Source: NCEH01 sp043195125
Lineage (GTDB): Bacteria > Pseudomonadota > Alphaproteobacteria > Rhizobiales > Xanthobacteraceae
Direction: 5' to 3' (one strand)
Length of the DNA: 64,000 nucleotides
Assembly (NCBI RefSeq): GCF_043195125.1
Contig: NZ_JBAFWR010000005.1
Within the stretch, counting starts at the first letter, position 1; the number at the start of each line of letters is the position of its first letter. A program made the position numbers and the translations under genes. The notes beneath the pieces are model-generated. The model was given only the letters and a program-made list of their open reading frames with translations. It did not search any database and was not told the origin of the DNA. Positions 32,987 to 43,421 of the stretch are shown here, piece after piece.

Positions 32987-34387
32987 ATGGATCTCGATCC
33001 GGTCGTTCTGGCACGTCTTCAGTTCGCGTTCACCGTCTCCTTCCACATCATTTTCCCGAGCTTCACCATCGGGCTATCTGCTTTTATTGCGACGCTAGAA
33101 CTCTTGTGGATCAAGACGGATCGCGACGTCTTCCATCGCCTCTCCCGTTTCTGGACCAAGATCTTCGCCGTGAGCTTCGCCATGGGCGTGGTCTCGGGCA
33201 TTGTCTTGTCCTATCAATTCGGCACCAATTGGAGCCGCTTCTCCGAGGTGACCGGCAGCGTTATTGGCCCGCTGATCGGCTTCGAGGTGCTGACGGCCTT
33301 CTTCTTGGAGGCCACCTTCCTGGGCGTGATGCTGTTCGGCTGGAACCGCGTGCCCCGCTGGCTGCATGTGCTGGCCTGCGTGATGGTCGCGGTCGGAACC
33401 GCCATGTCGGCCTTCTGGATCCTCTCCGCCAATTCCTGGATGCAGACGCCGACCGGCTATGAGATGCGTGACGGCCTCGCCTATCCTCTTGACTGGCTTG
33501 AGATTATCTTCAATCCGAGCTTCCTGCACCGCCTGCCGCACATGCTGCTTGCGGCATATCTTACCACCTCGCTGGTGGTGCTGGCGGTGGGCGCGCGCTA
33601 TCTGCTGGCTGGCAAGTTTCCGGAAGAATCCCGCGTCATGATGCAGATGGCCATCGGCATGCTGGCCATCGTCGCGCCGATCCAGGCCTATGTGGGCGAC
33701 GCCCATGGGCTGAATACCGCGAAGTATCAGCCGGCAAAGATTGCCGCCATCGAAGCACATTGGGACGGCTCGAAGCCCGCACCCCTTGTTCTTTTTGCCT
33801 GGCCCGACGCAAAGGCGGAGAAGAATCTCTTCGAAATCTCAATCCCCCGCGGCGCATCTTTAATGATCACCCATTCCCTGGATGGGCTCTTCCCTGGGTT
33901 GAAGGACTTTGCTCCGAATGACCGGCCGCCCGTCATCGGCCCCTTCTTTGGCTTCCGCGCCATGGTGGGAATCGGCGTGTTGATGATCCTCTTCGGCTGG
34001 GTCGGCGTGTTTCTGCTCTACAAGCGCAAGCTTTACGATAGCCGGTGGTACCTTTACCCTGCCCATCTCGCATGGCCCCTGGGCTTTCTCGCCATACTTT
34101 CGGGCTGGATCGTCACGGAGCAAGGTCGCCAGCCTTGGCTTGCCTACAATATCCTGCGAACGGCGGACGCGATTTCGCCGGTGAGTGCGGGGTCAGTCGC
34201 TTTCACCTTGGTTCTGTTCGTTCTCGTCTATGGCATCGTCTTCTCGATGGGCATCTATTACATCAACCGCCTGATCGTGAAGGGACCTGGCGGATCCGCC
34301 ATCGCGCCTTCCGGCAACGACACGCCGAGCCGTCCCATCGCAGCCGCGCATGAAGCCGGTCGCGAAGCCATCGCATCCGGTTCGTGA
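32987..34387 (+). CDS. cydA: Cytochrome bd-type quinol oxidase subunit I (CIO type)
   Basis: The 466-residue integral membrane protein starts M-D-L-D-P-V-V-L-A-R-L-Q-F-A-F-T. A heme ligand His lies in T-V-S-F-H-I-I-F-P, a further His in R-L-P-H-M-L, and the GRQPW motif follows the quinol region. The Q-loop is short, as in cyanide-insensitive oxidases. It oxidises quinol and reduces O2 to water at the inner membrane. GGGGGAAG precedes ATG 32987. cydB follows 12 bases later; no cydX or cydDC is present. Confidence 0.92.
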   Translation: MDLDPVVLARLQFAFTVSFHIIFPSFTIGLSAFIATLELLWIKTDRDVFHRLSRFWTKIFAVSFAMGVVSGIVLSYQFGTNWSRFSEVTGSVIGPLIGFEVLTAFFLEATFLGVMLFGWNRVPRWLHVLACVMVAVGTAMSAFWILSANSWMQTPTGYEMRDGLAYPLDWLEIIFNPSFLHRLPHMLLAAYLTTSLVVLAVGARYLLAGKFPEESRVMMQMAIGMLAIVAPIQAYVGDAHGLNTAKYQPAKIAAIEAHWDGSKPAPLVLFAWPDAKAEKNLFEISIPRGASLMITHSLDGLFPGLKDFAPNDRPPVIGPFFGFRAMVGIGVLMILFGWVGVFLLYKRKLYDSRWYLYPAHLAWPLGFLAILSGWIVTEQGRQPWLAYNILRTADAISPVSAGSVAFTLVLFVLVYGIVFSMGIYYINRLIVKGPGGSAIAPSGNDTPSRPIAAAHEAGREAIASGS

Positions 34388-34399
34388 GGAGAATAGGCC

Positions 34400-35404
34400 A
34401 TGGAATGGTATCTCCCCGTCATCTGGTCGCTCATCATCGCGGTGGCGGTGGTCATGTACGTGGTGCTCGACGGTTTCGACCTCGGCATCGGCATCCTGTT
34501 CCCGTTTGCGAAGGAAGAGCGCGAGCGCGACCAGATGATGAATACGGTCGCCCCGTTCTGGGACGGCAACGAAACCTGGCTTGTCCTGGGTGGCGGCGGC
34601 CTTTGGGTCGCTTTTCCCAAAGCCTATGCGGTGGTGATGCCGGCGCTTTACTTGCCGATCATCATCATGCTGTTGGCCTTGGTGTTTCGCGGGGTCGCTT
34701 TCGAATTCCGGTGGGTGGCGCTCACCAGCCGGCGCTGGTGGAACCTGTCCTTCTCCGCCGGTTCCACCCTTGCCGCCTTTTGCCAGGGTGTGGTCCTGGG
34801 GGGGCTGGTGCAGGGCATCAACGTGCAGAACGGCCAATTCGCCGGCGGTTCGTTCGATTGGGCGACTCCGTTCGCCCTTCTTTGCGGGGTCAGCGTGGTG
34901 GGCGGCTATGCCCTGCTGGGCAGCACCTGGCTGCTCATGAAGACGGACGGCGCGGTCGCCGCCCAGGCGCGGAAGACCGCACTGACACTGCTTCCTGTGG
35001 TTCTTGGCTTCATGGCCATCGTCAGCCTCTGGACACCGCTGGCCTTCGACCGCATCGCACAGCGCTGGTTCGTGACCCCGAACATCTTCTATCTCGCCCC
35101 GGTTCCGCTGGTCACAGCCGCGGTGGCCTATCTGGTGTGGCGCGGCTTGAAGGGGACGGCGGAATATGCCCCCTTCTTCGGCTGCATCGCCTTGTTCGTG
35201 CTGGGCTTCCTGGGGCTCGGCATCTCGACCTTCCCTTATCTCGTGCCGCCCAGCCTCACGGTGTGGCAGACCGCCGCTGCCGCGCCGAGCCAGATCCTGA
35301 TGCTGTTCGGCGTCATTTTCCTGCTGCCGGTCATCCTCGGCTACATCGTGTTCGTCTACTGGCTGTTCCGCGGCAAGGTGCGCGAGGGCGAGGGCTACCA
35401 CTGA
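34400..35404 (+). CDS. cydB: Cytochrome bd-type quinol oxidase subunit II
   Basis: The 334-residue protein has about eight membrane helices and the family start VLDGFDLGIGILFPFAK with the conserved WDGNETWLVLGG motif. It pairs with CydA to form the oxidase. It overlaps nothing but ends 16 bases from the convergent ureG stop. Confidence 0.93.
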   Translation: MEWYLPVIWSLIIAVAVVMYVVLDGFDLGIGILFPFAKEERERDQMMNTVAPFWDGNETWLVLGGGGLWVAFPKAYAVVMPALYLPIIIMLLALVFRGVAFEFRWVALTSRRWWNLSFSAGSTLAAFCQGVVLGGLVQGINVQNGQFAGGSFDWATPFALLCGVSVVGGYALLGSTWLLMKTDGAVAAQARKTALTLLPVVLGFMAIVSLWTPLAFDRIAQRWFVTPNIFYLAPVPLVTAAVAYLVWRGLKGTAEYAPFFGCIALFVLGFLGLGISTFPYLVPPSLTVWQTAAAAPSQILMLFGVIFLLPVILGYIVFVYWLFRGKVREGEGYH

Positions 35405-35420
35405 CCCGCGCGCGGGTGCC

Positions 35421-36047
35421 TCACCCGCGCGGAGTCAGGCCCCCCGCCTTCTCGATGAAGCGCGTCACAACCTCCACCCCGATTGCGTTGCGGATGGAGG
35501 AGAAGACGTATGGCCGCCCGGCGCGCATGCGCTGGGTGTCCGCCTCCATCACCGAGAGGTCGGCGCCCACCATAGGGGCAAGGTCGGTCTTGTTCACCAC
35601 CAGCAGGTCCGAGCGGGTGATGCCCGGGCCGCCCTTGCGCGGGATTTTCTCGCCGCCAGCGACATCGATCACGTAGATGGTGAGGTCGGCCAGCTCCGGG
35701 GAAAAGGTGGCGGCGAGATTGTCTCCGCCGGATTCGATCAACACGATGTCCAGATTGGGGAATTTGGCCTGCATATCGGCCACCGCCCGCAGATTGATGG
35801 ACGCGTCCTCGCGGATCGCGGTATGGGGGCAGCCGCCGGTCTCCACCCCGAGGATGCGCTCCGGCTCCAGCGCGCCGGCCACCGTGAGGATGCGCGCATC
35901 CTCCTTGGTGTAGATGTCGTTGGTGATGGCGCAGATGTCGTAGCGGTTGCGGAAGGCCTTGCAGAGCGCTTCCATCAGCGCCGTCTTGCCCGATCCCACC
36001 GGGCCGCCGATGCCGACGCGAAGCGGACCATTTGCCGATGTGCTCAT
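35421..36047 (-). CDS. ureG: Urease accessory GTPase UreG
   Basis: The 208-residue GTPase has the P-loop G-G-P-V-G-S-G-K-T near residue 15, the metal motif C-P-H-T-A near 72 and the NKTD guanine motif. It drives GTP-dependent nickel insertion into urease with UreF and UreD. ATG 36047 overlaps the ureF stop as ATGA. It is the last gene of the urea block. Confidence 0.95.
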   Translation of the reverse strand: MSTSANGPLRVGIGGPVGSGKTALMEALCKAFRNRYDICAITNDIYTKEDARILTVAGALEPERILGVETGGCPHTAIREDASINLRAVADMQAKFPNLDIVLIESGGDNLAATFSPELADLTIYVIDVAGGEKIPRKGGPGITRSDLLVVNKTDLAPMVGADLSVMEADTQRMRAGRPYVFSSIRNAIGVEVVTRFIEKAGGLTPRG

Positions 36048-36751
36048 GAGCGGAACAGCCTCGTATATTGGGTTTCGTGTCGGAACGAGCCGAGATCGGC
36101 CCGGAAGGTCGCGCTGCCCAGGTCGTCCAGGGTAAGCGCGGGAATGTCGGCCGCCAGCACCCGCACTTTGGGCGCGAGAGCGGCCACCACCCGCGTGCCC
36201 GCGGTCTGGCCGATGGGCGCAAGGCGGATCGCGGCGGACACCAGATTCTGCATCATCGCCAGGAGGAAAGCTTCGAGCGCCGGCTGCCGCGGCACGCCAT
36301 GGGCGGCGGCGGCAAGGCCCACCGCCACGGGATAGGCCACCTCCCCCTTGAGCAAGCCGGCCTGCGCAAGCAGAGCGGGTGTCGGCCAAGCGGCGCACAC
36401 GGCATCGAGAAAGCTGCGTCCCTGCTGGCAGGTCTCCAGCCGCAGCTCGGCCGAAGGGGCGAGCGCGACCGCGAGGGCGTTGACCTCGACCAGGCGCGCA
36501 CCCTCCCCCGCCCCGGCCGCTGCCATCGCCTGCTCGAACAGAATGCCGTCGTTGCCGCCGAGGCCGTGCAGAAGCAGGTCTTCCAGCCAGCCGGCGAGGT
36601 CCGCCTCGGTGCGGATGTCGCCCGCCTCCACAGCCCACTCCAGAGCGTGGGAATAGGCGTAGGCGCCCACGGGAAAGGCCGGGGAGAGCCACGCCAGGAG
36701 CGGGAGAATATCGGCCGTCCCGGTTTGCGGGACGGCGGCATGATCAGCCAT
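36044..36751 (-). CDS. ureF: Urease accessory protein UreF
   Basis: The 235-residue all-helical protein starts with PLLAWLSPAFPVGAYAYSHALEWA, the UreF signature. It acts as scaffold for UreG and UreD on apo-urease. Its start overlaps the ureE 3' end by 8 bases and its stop overlaps ureG. Confidence 0.93.
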   Translation of the reverse strand: MADHAAVPQTGTADILPLLAWLSPAFPVGAYAYSHALEWAVEAGDIRTEADLAGWLEDLLLHGLGGNDGILFEQAMAAAGAGEGARLVEVNALAVALAPSAELRLETCQQGRSFLDAVCAAWPTPALLAQAGLLKGEVAYPVAVGLAAAAHGVPRQPALEAFLLAMMQNLVSAAIRLAPIGQTAGTRVVAALAPKVRVLAADIPALTLDDLGSATFRADLGSFRHETQYTRLFRS

Positions 36752-37535
36752 GGCGATGGGAGGGATCCCGGCCGTGGGAATTATCGTGGGAATGATCGTG
36801 GTCGTGGGAATGATCATGGCCGCACTCCGGCCCGTGCACATGGGCGGAGGCGCTGGCGGAGGCGACCGTCGCTTCGCCGTGATGCCCGTGGTCGTGGTGC
36901 GCATGATCGCCGTGGGTGTGATCGTGACCGGCCGCATGATGGGCATGGTCGTGGTCGTGATCATGGCCGTGGTCGTGGCCGCAACCGCACGCGTGCGCCT
37001 CCGCATGGGCGTGATGCTCGTGGGCATGATGGTCATGGCCGGCGTGCTCATGCCCATGATCGTGGGAATGCCCGTGATCGTGGCCGTGCCCATGGGCCTC
37101 TGCGGCCTCATAGGCGCCGCGCTCGGGACGGAAGGGCCGCAGCACCGGGGCGGCGCCGGCGCCGAGGCCGCGCACCATTTCCACCAGCACATGGTCATAG
37201 GCGATATAAAGCGCGTCCTCGGTGATCTCGGTGGGCACATGGCGGTTGCCCAGGTGCCAGCCCACTTTCATCAGCCGCAGCGGACTGCCGGTGCGCACCT
37301 CGATCAGCTTCTCGGGCGCCGCTTCCACCCGCACCAACGAGCCGTCCTCCAGCTTCAGCGCATCGCCGTGATCCAGCAGTGTCGCTTTCTCCAGGTCCAG
37401 CAGGAAATCCAGGCCCTTTGCGCCGGTCATGGCGACGCGACGGCGATGCCGGGCCTGATGGTCGAGCATGATGGTGTCCACCACCTTGTCCTCACGGACG
37501 GCAGCACGGCGAACGACGGCGGTGGCACGAAGCAT
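36744..37535 (-). CDS. ureE: Nickel chaperone UreE with very long His-rich tail
   Basis: UreE delivers nickel to the urease assembly. Residues 1-140 form the peptide-binding and metal-binding domains (GWHLGNRHVPTEI carries the conserved His). From about residue 145 to the end the protein is a tail of ~115 residues with about 45 His, mainly H-D, H-G and H-A pairs, plus CGCGH and ECGH cysteine sites. Most UreE tails are far shorter. The tail suggests high nickel storage or buffering. Confidence 0.93.
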   Translation of the reverse strand: MLRATAVVRRAAVREDKVVDTIMLDHQARHRRRVAMTGAKGLDFLLDLEKATLLDHGDALKLEDGSLVRVEAAPEKLIEVRTGSPLRLMKVGWHLGNRHVPTEITEDALYIAYDHVLVEMVRGLGAGAAPVLRPFRPERGAYEAAEAHGHGHDHGHSHDHGHEHAGHDHHAHEHHAHAEAHACGCGHDHGHDHDHDHAHHAAGHDHTHGDHAHHDHGHHGEATVASASASAHVHGPECGHDHSHDHDHSHDNSHGRDPSHRHG

Positions 37536-37544
37536 GGAAAAACC

Positions 37545-39263
<1,719 letters not shown>

Positions 39264-39352
39264 GGGCTCATCCTGGTCAGAACCGATTGTGCCGGTTCAT
39301 TGAAGGCGATGTTTGCGGCCTCTCGGGCCATCGAAAGCGCGTGTCGCGGGCC

Positions 39353-39973
39353 TCACAATTTTCCCGAGACCGCGCCCCGGAAACCGAATACTTCGCGCTT
39401 GCCGCCGAACGGCACCAACGTGACTTCCCGCGTCGCCCCCGGCTCGAAGCGCACGGCAGTGCCGGCCGCAATGTCGAGCCGCATGCCGCGTGTCTTGTCG
39501 CGATCGAAGGCAAGCGCAGGGTTGGTCTCGAAGAAATGATAGTGGCTGCCGACCTGGATCGGCCGATCGCCGGTATTGGCGACCGTGAGCGTCACCCGCT
39601 CCGCGCCCTCGTTGAACACGATCTGCCCCGGCGCGGTGATAATCTCTCCCGGCACGTCGTCGGAGGCTTCGCCCCGGATGGGATGGTGCACCGTGACGAG
39701 CTTGGTGCCGTCGGGAAAGGTCGCCTCCACCTGGATGTCGTGGAGCATTTCGGCGATCCCCGGCATCACCTGATCAGTGGTGAGCACATGGGCGCCGGCG
39801 GACATGAGATCGGCCACAGTGCGCCCGTCGCGCGCGCCTTCCACCACGAAATCGGTGATAAGGGCCACCGCCTCGGGGAAATTGAGCTTCACGCCACGGG
39901 CGAGGCGCTTGCGCGCCACTTCCGCCGCCATGGCGATGAGCAGCTTGTCCTTTTCGCGCGGCGTCAGCAGCAA
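39353..39973 (-). CDS. ureAB: Fused urease gamma-beta subunit UreAB
   Basis: One frame encodes a complete gamma subunit (residues 1-100, MLLTPREKDKLLIAMAAEVA to VMPGIAEMLHDIQVEATFPDG) joined directly to a beta subunit (residues ~105-206, GEIITAPGQIVFNEG, VGSHYHFFETNPALAFDR). Separate ureA and ureB genes are usual; fusions of this kind occur in some bacteria. It begins 11 bases after ureD. Confidence 0.95.
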   Translation of the reverse strand: MLLTPREKDKLLIAMAAEVARKRLARGVKLNFPEAVALITDFVVEGARDGRTVADLMSAGAHVLTTDQVMPGIAEMLHDIQVEATFPDGTKLVTVHHPIRGEASDDVPGEIITAPGQIVFNEGAERVTLTVANTGDRPIQVGSHYHFFETNPALAFDRDKTRGMRLDIAAGTAVRFEPGATREVTLVPFGGKREVFGFRGAVSGKL

Positions 39974-39984
39974 GGCCTATCTCC

Positions 39985-40854
39985 TCAGGAAGCCCAGACG
40001 CGGGGCAGCGGCGCACCCCGGAACGTCATCAAAAACGAGGTGGCGTCGCGCCGCAACATCTCGATGTCCTCGGCAAGCCAACGCACCACAAGAAGTCCAT
40101 TCCAGGCACTCGCGCCGCATTCGCTGGCGCACGTTTCGAGCGCCGCACGCACATCCTCGAGCCGCGCTTCTGCGTCGGGAGCCACATAGAGCAGGGTTGC
40201 CAGCGCATGCCGGCCGTTGGCGATCGCCGGCTTAGTCAGAAGGGCGCCGATGGGACCGGCCAGCCGCAGCGCGTCGGCATAGATCAGGCCGCCGCCGCGC
40301 CGCACCCGCCATTGGTCAACCAGCGCCCCGCCCTTCATCACCTCGCCGCGCGCCGCGCGCCCCAAAACCAGCGCCTCAAAGGCGAGGAACTGGCTTTCGG
40401 GCGCAAGGTCCACCTCGTAGCGGCGCGTCAGGCGGGCCTGGTCGAACAGGATTGTTTCCTGTGGCAACCAATGCAGAGCGGCACCATGGCCGGCGGCGAG
40501 CCGCACATGGATCGACGCCTCATCGGCATCGGACCGGTAGACTTTCTCAGCGGCAGGGGTGGAGACCGTCAGCCGCGCGCCGTCGCGCGCCTCGATCTCG
40601 ATGGCAAACGTATCGCCGCAGGCAACCCCGCCAGAGGTGTTGACGATCACCGCCTCCATGTCGCCGCCATCGCTGCGCGGCAGGCGACCGCGCAACGCGC
40701 CTTGCTCCTCAAGCTCCTGCAAATGCGTCCGCCCGCGTGCGCCGGCCGCGGCGATCCGAAGGCGCCCCACGCTGCGCTGGCGCTTCGGCGCTTCGCTCAC
40801 CGGAATCGGGGGCAAATCCTCAGATCGCCATGAGGCGGCGGACGTCATCCCCAT
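39985..40854 (-). CDS. ureD: Urease accessory protein UreD
   Basis: The 289-residue protein shows UreD motifs (NTSGGVACGDTFAIEIE, AAEKVYRS, LPQETILFDQARL). It joins UreF and UreG in the nickel-loading complex. ATG 40854 is taken as start; ATG 40848 and TTG 40857 are alternatives. Its 5' end overlaps the urtE stop by about 35 bases, linking the transporter and urease genes into one transcript. Confidence 0.92.
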   Translation of the reverse strand: MGMTSAASWRSEDLPPIPVSEAPKRQRSVGRLRIAAAGARGRTHLQELEEQGALRGRLPRSDGGDMEAVIVNTSGGVACGDTFAIEIEARDGARLTVSTPAAEKVYRSDADEASIHVRLAAGHGAALHWLPQETILFDQARLTRRYEVDLAPESQFLAFEALVLGRAARGEVMKGGALVDQWRVRRGGGLIYADALRLAGPIGALLTKPAIANGRHALATLLYVAPDAEARLEDVRAALETCASECGASAWNGLLVVRWLAEDIEMLRRDATSFLMTFRGAPLPRVWAS

Positions 40855-41515
40855 CAAGCCCGCTCCGGTCCCCGCTCGCCACCACCTCGCCGCGCTCCAT
40901 CAGAATGAAGCGGTCGGCCAAATCGCGGGCAAATTCGAAATATTGCTCCACCAGTACGATGGCCATATCCCCCTTGTCGCGCAAATAGGAAATGGCCCGG
41001 CCGATATCCTTGATGATGGACGGCTGAATGCCTTCCGTCGGTTCGTCCAGCACCAGCAGGCGCGGACGCGTCACCAAAGCGCGGCCGATGGCCAATTGCT
41101 GCTGCTGCCCGCCCGAGAGGTCGCCGCCGCGCCGGCCCATCATGGATTTCAACACCGGGAAGAGTTCGAAAATCTCGTCCGGCACATATTTTTCCTTGCG
41201 GGCGAGCCGGGCGAAACCGGTCTCCAGATTCTCCTTCACGCTCAGCAGCGGAAACACCTCCCGCCCCTGGGGCACGAAGCCGATGCCGAGCGCGGCGCGA
41301 TCCGGCGTCGGCAGGCGGGTTATGTCGCGGCCATCGAAATTGATCGAGCCGCCGGCGATGGCGCGCTGGCCGACGATGGCGCGCAGCAGCGAGGTCTTGC
41401 CGACCCCGTTGCGCCCGAGCACGCACGTCACCTGCCCCGGCATCGCCTCCAGCGACACGCTGCGCAAGGTGTGGGCGGCGCCGTAATAGAGATCGAGATT
41501 CTCGACCTTCAGCAT
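40820..41515 (-). CDS. urtE: Urea ABC transporter ATPase UrtE
   Basis: The 231-residue ATPase has Walker A G-R-N-G-V-G-K-T, the signature L-S-G-G-Q-Q-Q, and Walker B L-L-V-L-D-E-P, in a LivF-like layout. With UrtD it powers high-affinity urea uptake. It lies 3 bases after urtD. Confidence 0.93.
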   Translation of the reverse strand: MLKVENLDLYYGAAHTLRSVSLEAMPGQVTCVLGRNGVGKTSLLRAIVGQRAIAGGSINFDGRDITRLPTPDRAALGIGFVPQGREVFPLLSVKENLETGFARLARKEKYVPDEIFELFPVLKSMMGRRGGDLSGGQQQQLAIGRALVTRPRLLVLDEPTEGIQPSIIKDIGRAISYLRDKGDMAIVLVEQYFEFARDLADRFILMERGEVVASGDRSGLDGDDVRRLMAI

Positions 41516-41518
41516 CCC

Positions 41519-42289
41519 TCACCTCCCCAGATAGACTTCGATGACGCGCTCGTCGGCGCTCACCTGATCGAGCGGCCCTTCCGCGAGCACGGAGCCTTCG
41601 TGCAGCACAGTCACCTTCACGTCCAGGTCGCGCACGAATTGCATGTCGTGCTCCACGACTACCACGGCGCGGGTCTTGGCAATCTCGCGCAGCAGTTCGG
41701 CGGTGTCGGCGGTCTCCTGGTCGGTCATGCCGGCGGCGGGTTCATCCACCAGCAGGAGCCGCGGCTCCTGCGCGAGCAGCATGCCGATTTCCAGCCATTG
41801 CTTCTGCCCATGGCTGAGCTCGGAGGCTTTGCGGCCGCGATGGTCCTTCAGGCGGATACGTTCCAGCAGCGCATCGATGCGCTCGCGCTCATGGGCGGTG
41901 CGGCGCCAGTAGATGTTGGAGAAAGGCCGCCGGTCGGCTTTCACTGCCAGCAGCAGATTGTCCTCGACCGTGTGCATGTCGAACACGGTCGGGGTCTGGA
42001 ACTTGCGGCCGATGCCGAGCTCCGCAATCGCCGCCTCGTCCAGGCGCGTCAGGTCGTGCACGCCGGCGAACAGGGCCTCGCCCTTGGTGGGGCGGGTCTT
42101 ACCGGTGATGACGTCCATCATGGTGGTCTTGCCGGCGCCGTTAGGGCCGATGATGGCCCGCATCTCCGCTTCCTCAATGGTCAACGACAAGGCGTTGAGC
42201 GCGCGGAAACCGTCGAACACCACCGAGACATTGTCGAGATACAGCAGAGATTGGGCAAGGATCGGGGTGAGGGCTTGGCTCGCTTCCAT
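41519..42289 (-). CDS. urtD: Urea ABC transporter ATPase UrtD
   Basis: The 256-residue ATPase starts M-E-A-S-Q-A-L-T-P-I-L, with Walker A G-P-N-G-A-G-K-T, the signature L-S-H-G-Q-K-Q and Walker B L-L-L-V-D-E-P. LivG-like length. The frame opens upstream inside urtC, but ATG 42289 lies just 4 bases after the urtC stop. Confidence 0.93.
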   Translation of the reverse strand: MEASQALTPILAQSLLYLDNVSVVFDGFRALNALSLTIEEAEMRAIIGPNGAGKTTMMDVITGKTRPTKGEALFAGVHDLTRLDEAAIAELGIGRKFQTPTVFDMHTVEDNLLLAVKADRRPFSNIYWRRTAHERERIDALLERIRLKDHRGRKASELSHGQKQWLEIGMLLAQEPRLLLVDEPAAGMTDQETADTAELLREIAKTRAVVVVEHDMQFVRDLDVKVTVLHEGSVLAEGPLDQVSADERVIEVYLGR

Positions 42290-42293
42290 GGTC

Positions 42294-43421
42294 TCACTCC
42301 GCGGGCTTGGCCGAAGCCACGGCACTGGGCGCGGGCTTGTGGCGTTTGGCCGAAAGGCTGCCCCACAAGCCGAGCACGCCACGCGGCAGGAACAAGGTCA
42401 CCAGCACGAACAGCGCGCCGAGAGCGAACAGCCAGGCTTCCGGCAGCACGCCGGTGAACCAGGTCTTGCCCGCGTTCACGATCAGCGCCCCAAGCGCAGC
42501 GCCCACCAGCGTTCCACGCCCGCCGACCGCCACCCAGATGACGATCTCGATGGAATTGGCCGGCGCGAATTCTCCCGGATTGATGATGCCCACCTGCGGC
42601 ACATACAGCGCCCCCGCCGCGCCCGCGAGCATCGCCGAGACGGTCCAGGCCAGCAGCTTGTAGTTGGCGACCCGGTAGCCGAGGAACCGCGTGCGGCTTT
42701 CCGCGTCGCGCACTGCGACCAGCACCTTCCCGTATTTAGAGGTCACCAGCGCCCGGCACAGCAGATATCCCGCCGCAAGCGCGATGGCGGAGAGGACAAA
42801 CAAGGCCACGCGCGTCCCGTCGGCGGAGATGGAGAAGCCGAGGATATCCTTGAAATCGGTCAGGCCGTTATTGCCGCCGAAGCCCATGTCGTTGCGGAAG
42901 AATGCCAGCATCAGCGCAAACGTCATGGCTTGCGTGATGATGGAAAGGTACACGCCGGTGACGCGCGAGCGGAAGGCGAACCAGCCGAACGCGAAGGCGA
43001 GGACGCCGGGAACCACCAGGGCCATAATCATGGCGAAGGGGAACCAGTCGAACCCATACCAGAACCAGGGCAGTTCCTTGTAATTGAGGAACACCATGAA
43101 ATCCGGCAGCACCGGATTGCCATAGACGCCCCGCGCGCCGATCTGGCGCATCAGATACATGCCCATGGCATAGCCGCCGAGCGCGAAGAACGCACCGTGG
43201 CCCAGCGAGAGCACCCCACAATAGCCCCACACCAAGTCAACCGACACCGCCAGCAGCGCGTAGCAGAGATATTTGCCCAGCAACGGCACAAGGTAATTGG
43301 AGATGTGGAAGGGGTTGCCGGGCGGCACCAGGAGATTGGCCACCGGCACCAGGATGGCGGCGGCCGCCACCAGAACAAGGAAGATCGCCCCAGGGCGATC
43401 AACGATGCCGAGGCCCTTCAT
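42294..43421 (-). CDS. urtC: Urea ABC transporter permease UrtC
   Basis: The 375-residue LivM-like permease starts M-K-G-L-G-I-V-D-R-P and has about ten membrane segments, including LVWGYCGVLSLGHGAFFALGGYAMGMY. ATG 43421 overlaps the urtB stop as ATGA. Confidence 0.93.
   Translation of the reverse strand: MKGLGIVDRPGAIFLVLVAAAAILVPVANLLVPPGNPFHISNYLVPLLGKYLCYALLAVSVDLVWGYCGVLSLGHGAFFALGGYAMGMYLMRQIGARGVYGNPVLPDFMVFLNYKELPWFWYGFDWFPFAMIMALVVPGVLAFAFGWFAFRSRVTGVYLSIITQAMTFALMLAFFRNDMGFGGNNGLTDFKDILGFSISADGTRVALFVLSAIALAAGYLLCRALVTSKYGKVLVAVRDAESRTRFLGYRVANYKLLAWTVSAMLAGAAGALYVPQVGIINPGEFAPANSIEIVIWVAVGGRGTLVGAALGALIVNAGKTWFTGVLPEAWLFALGALFVLVTLFLPRGVLGLWGSLSAKRHKPAPSAVASAKPAE

Noticed and set aside
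36750..37200. Repetitive CATGATCGTGG-like tract as a possible CRISPR or satellite
   Set aside because: It is the coding sequence of the UreE His-rich tail; no regular spacer-repeat pattern.
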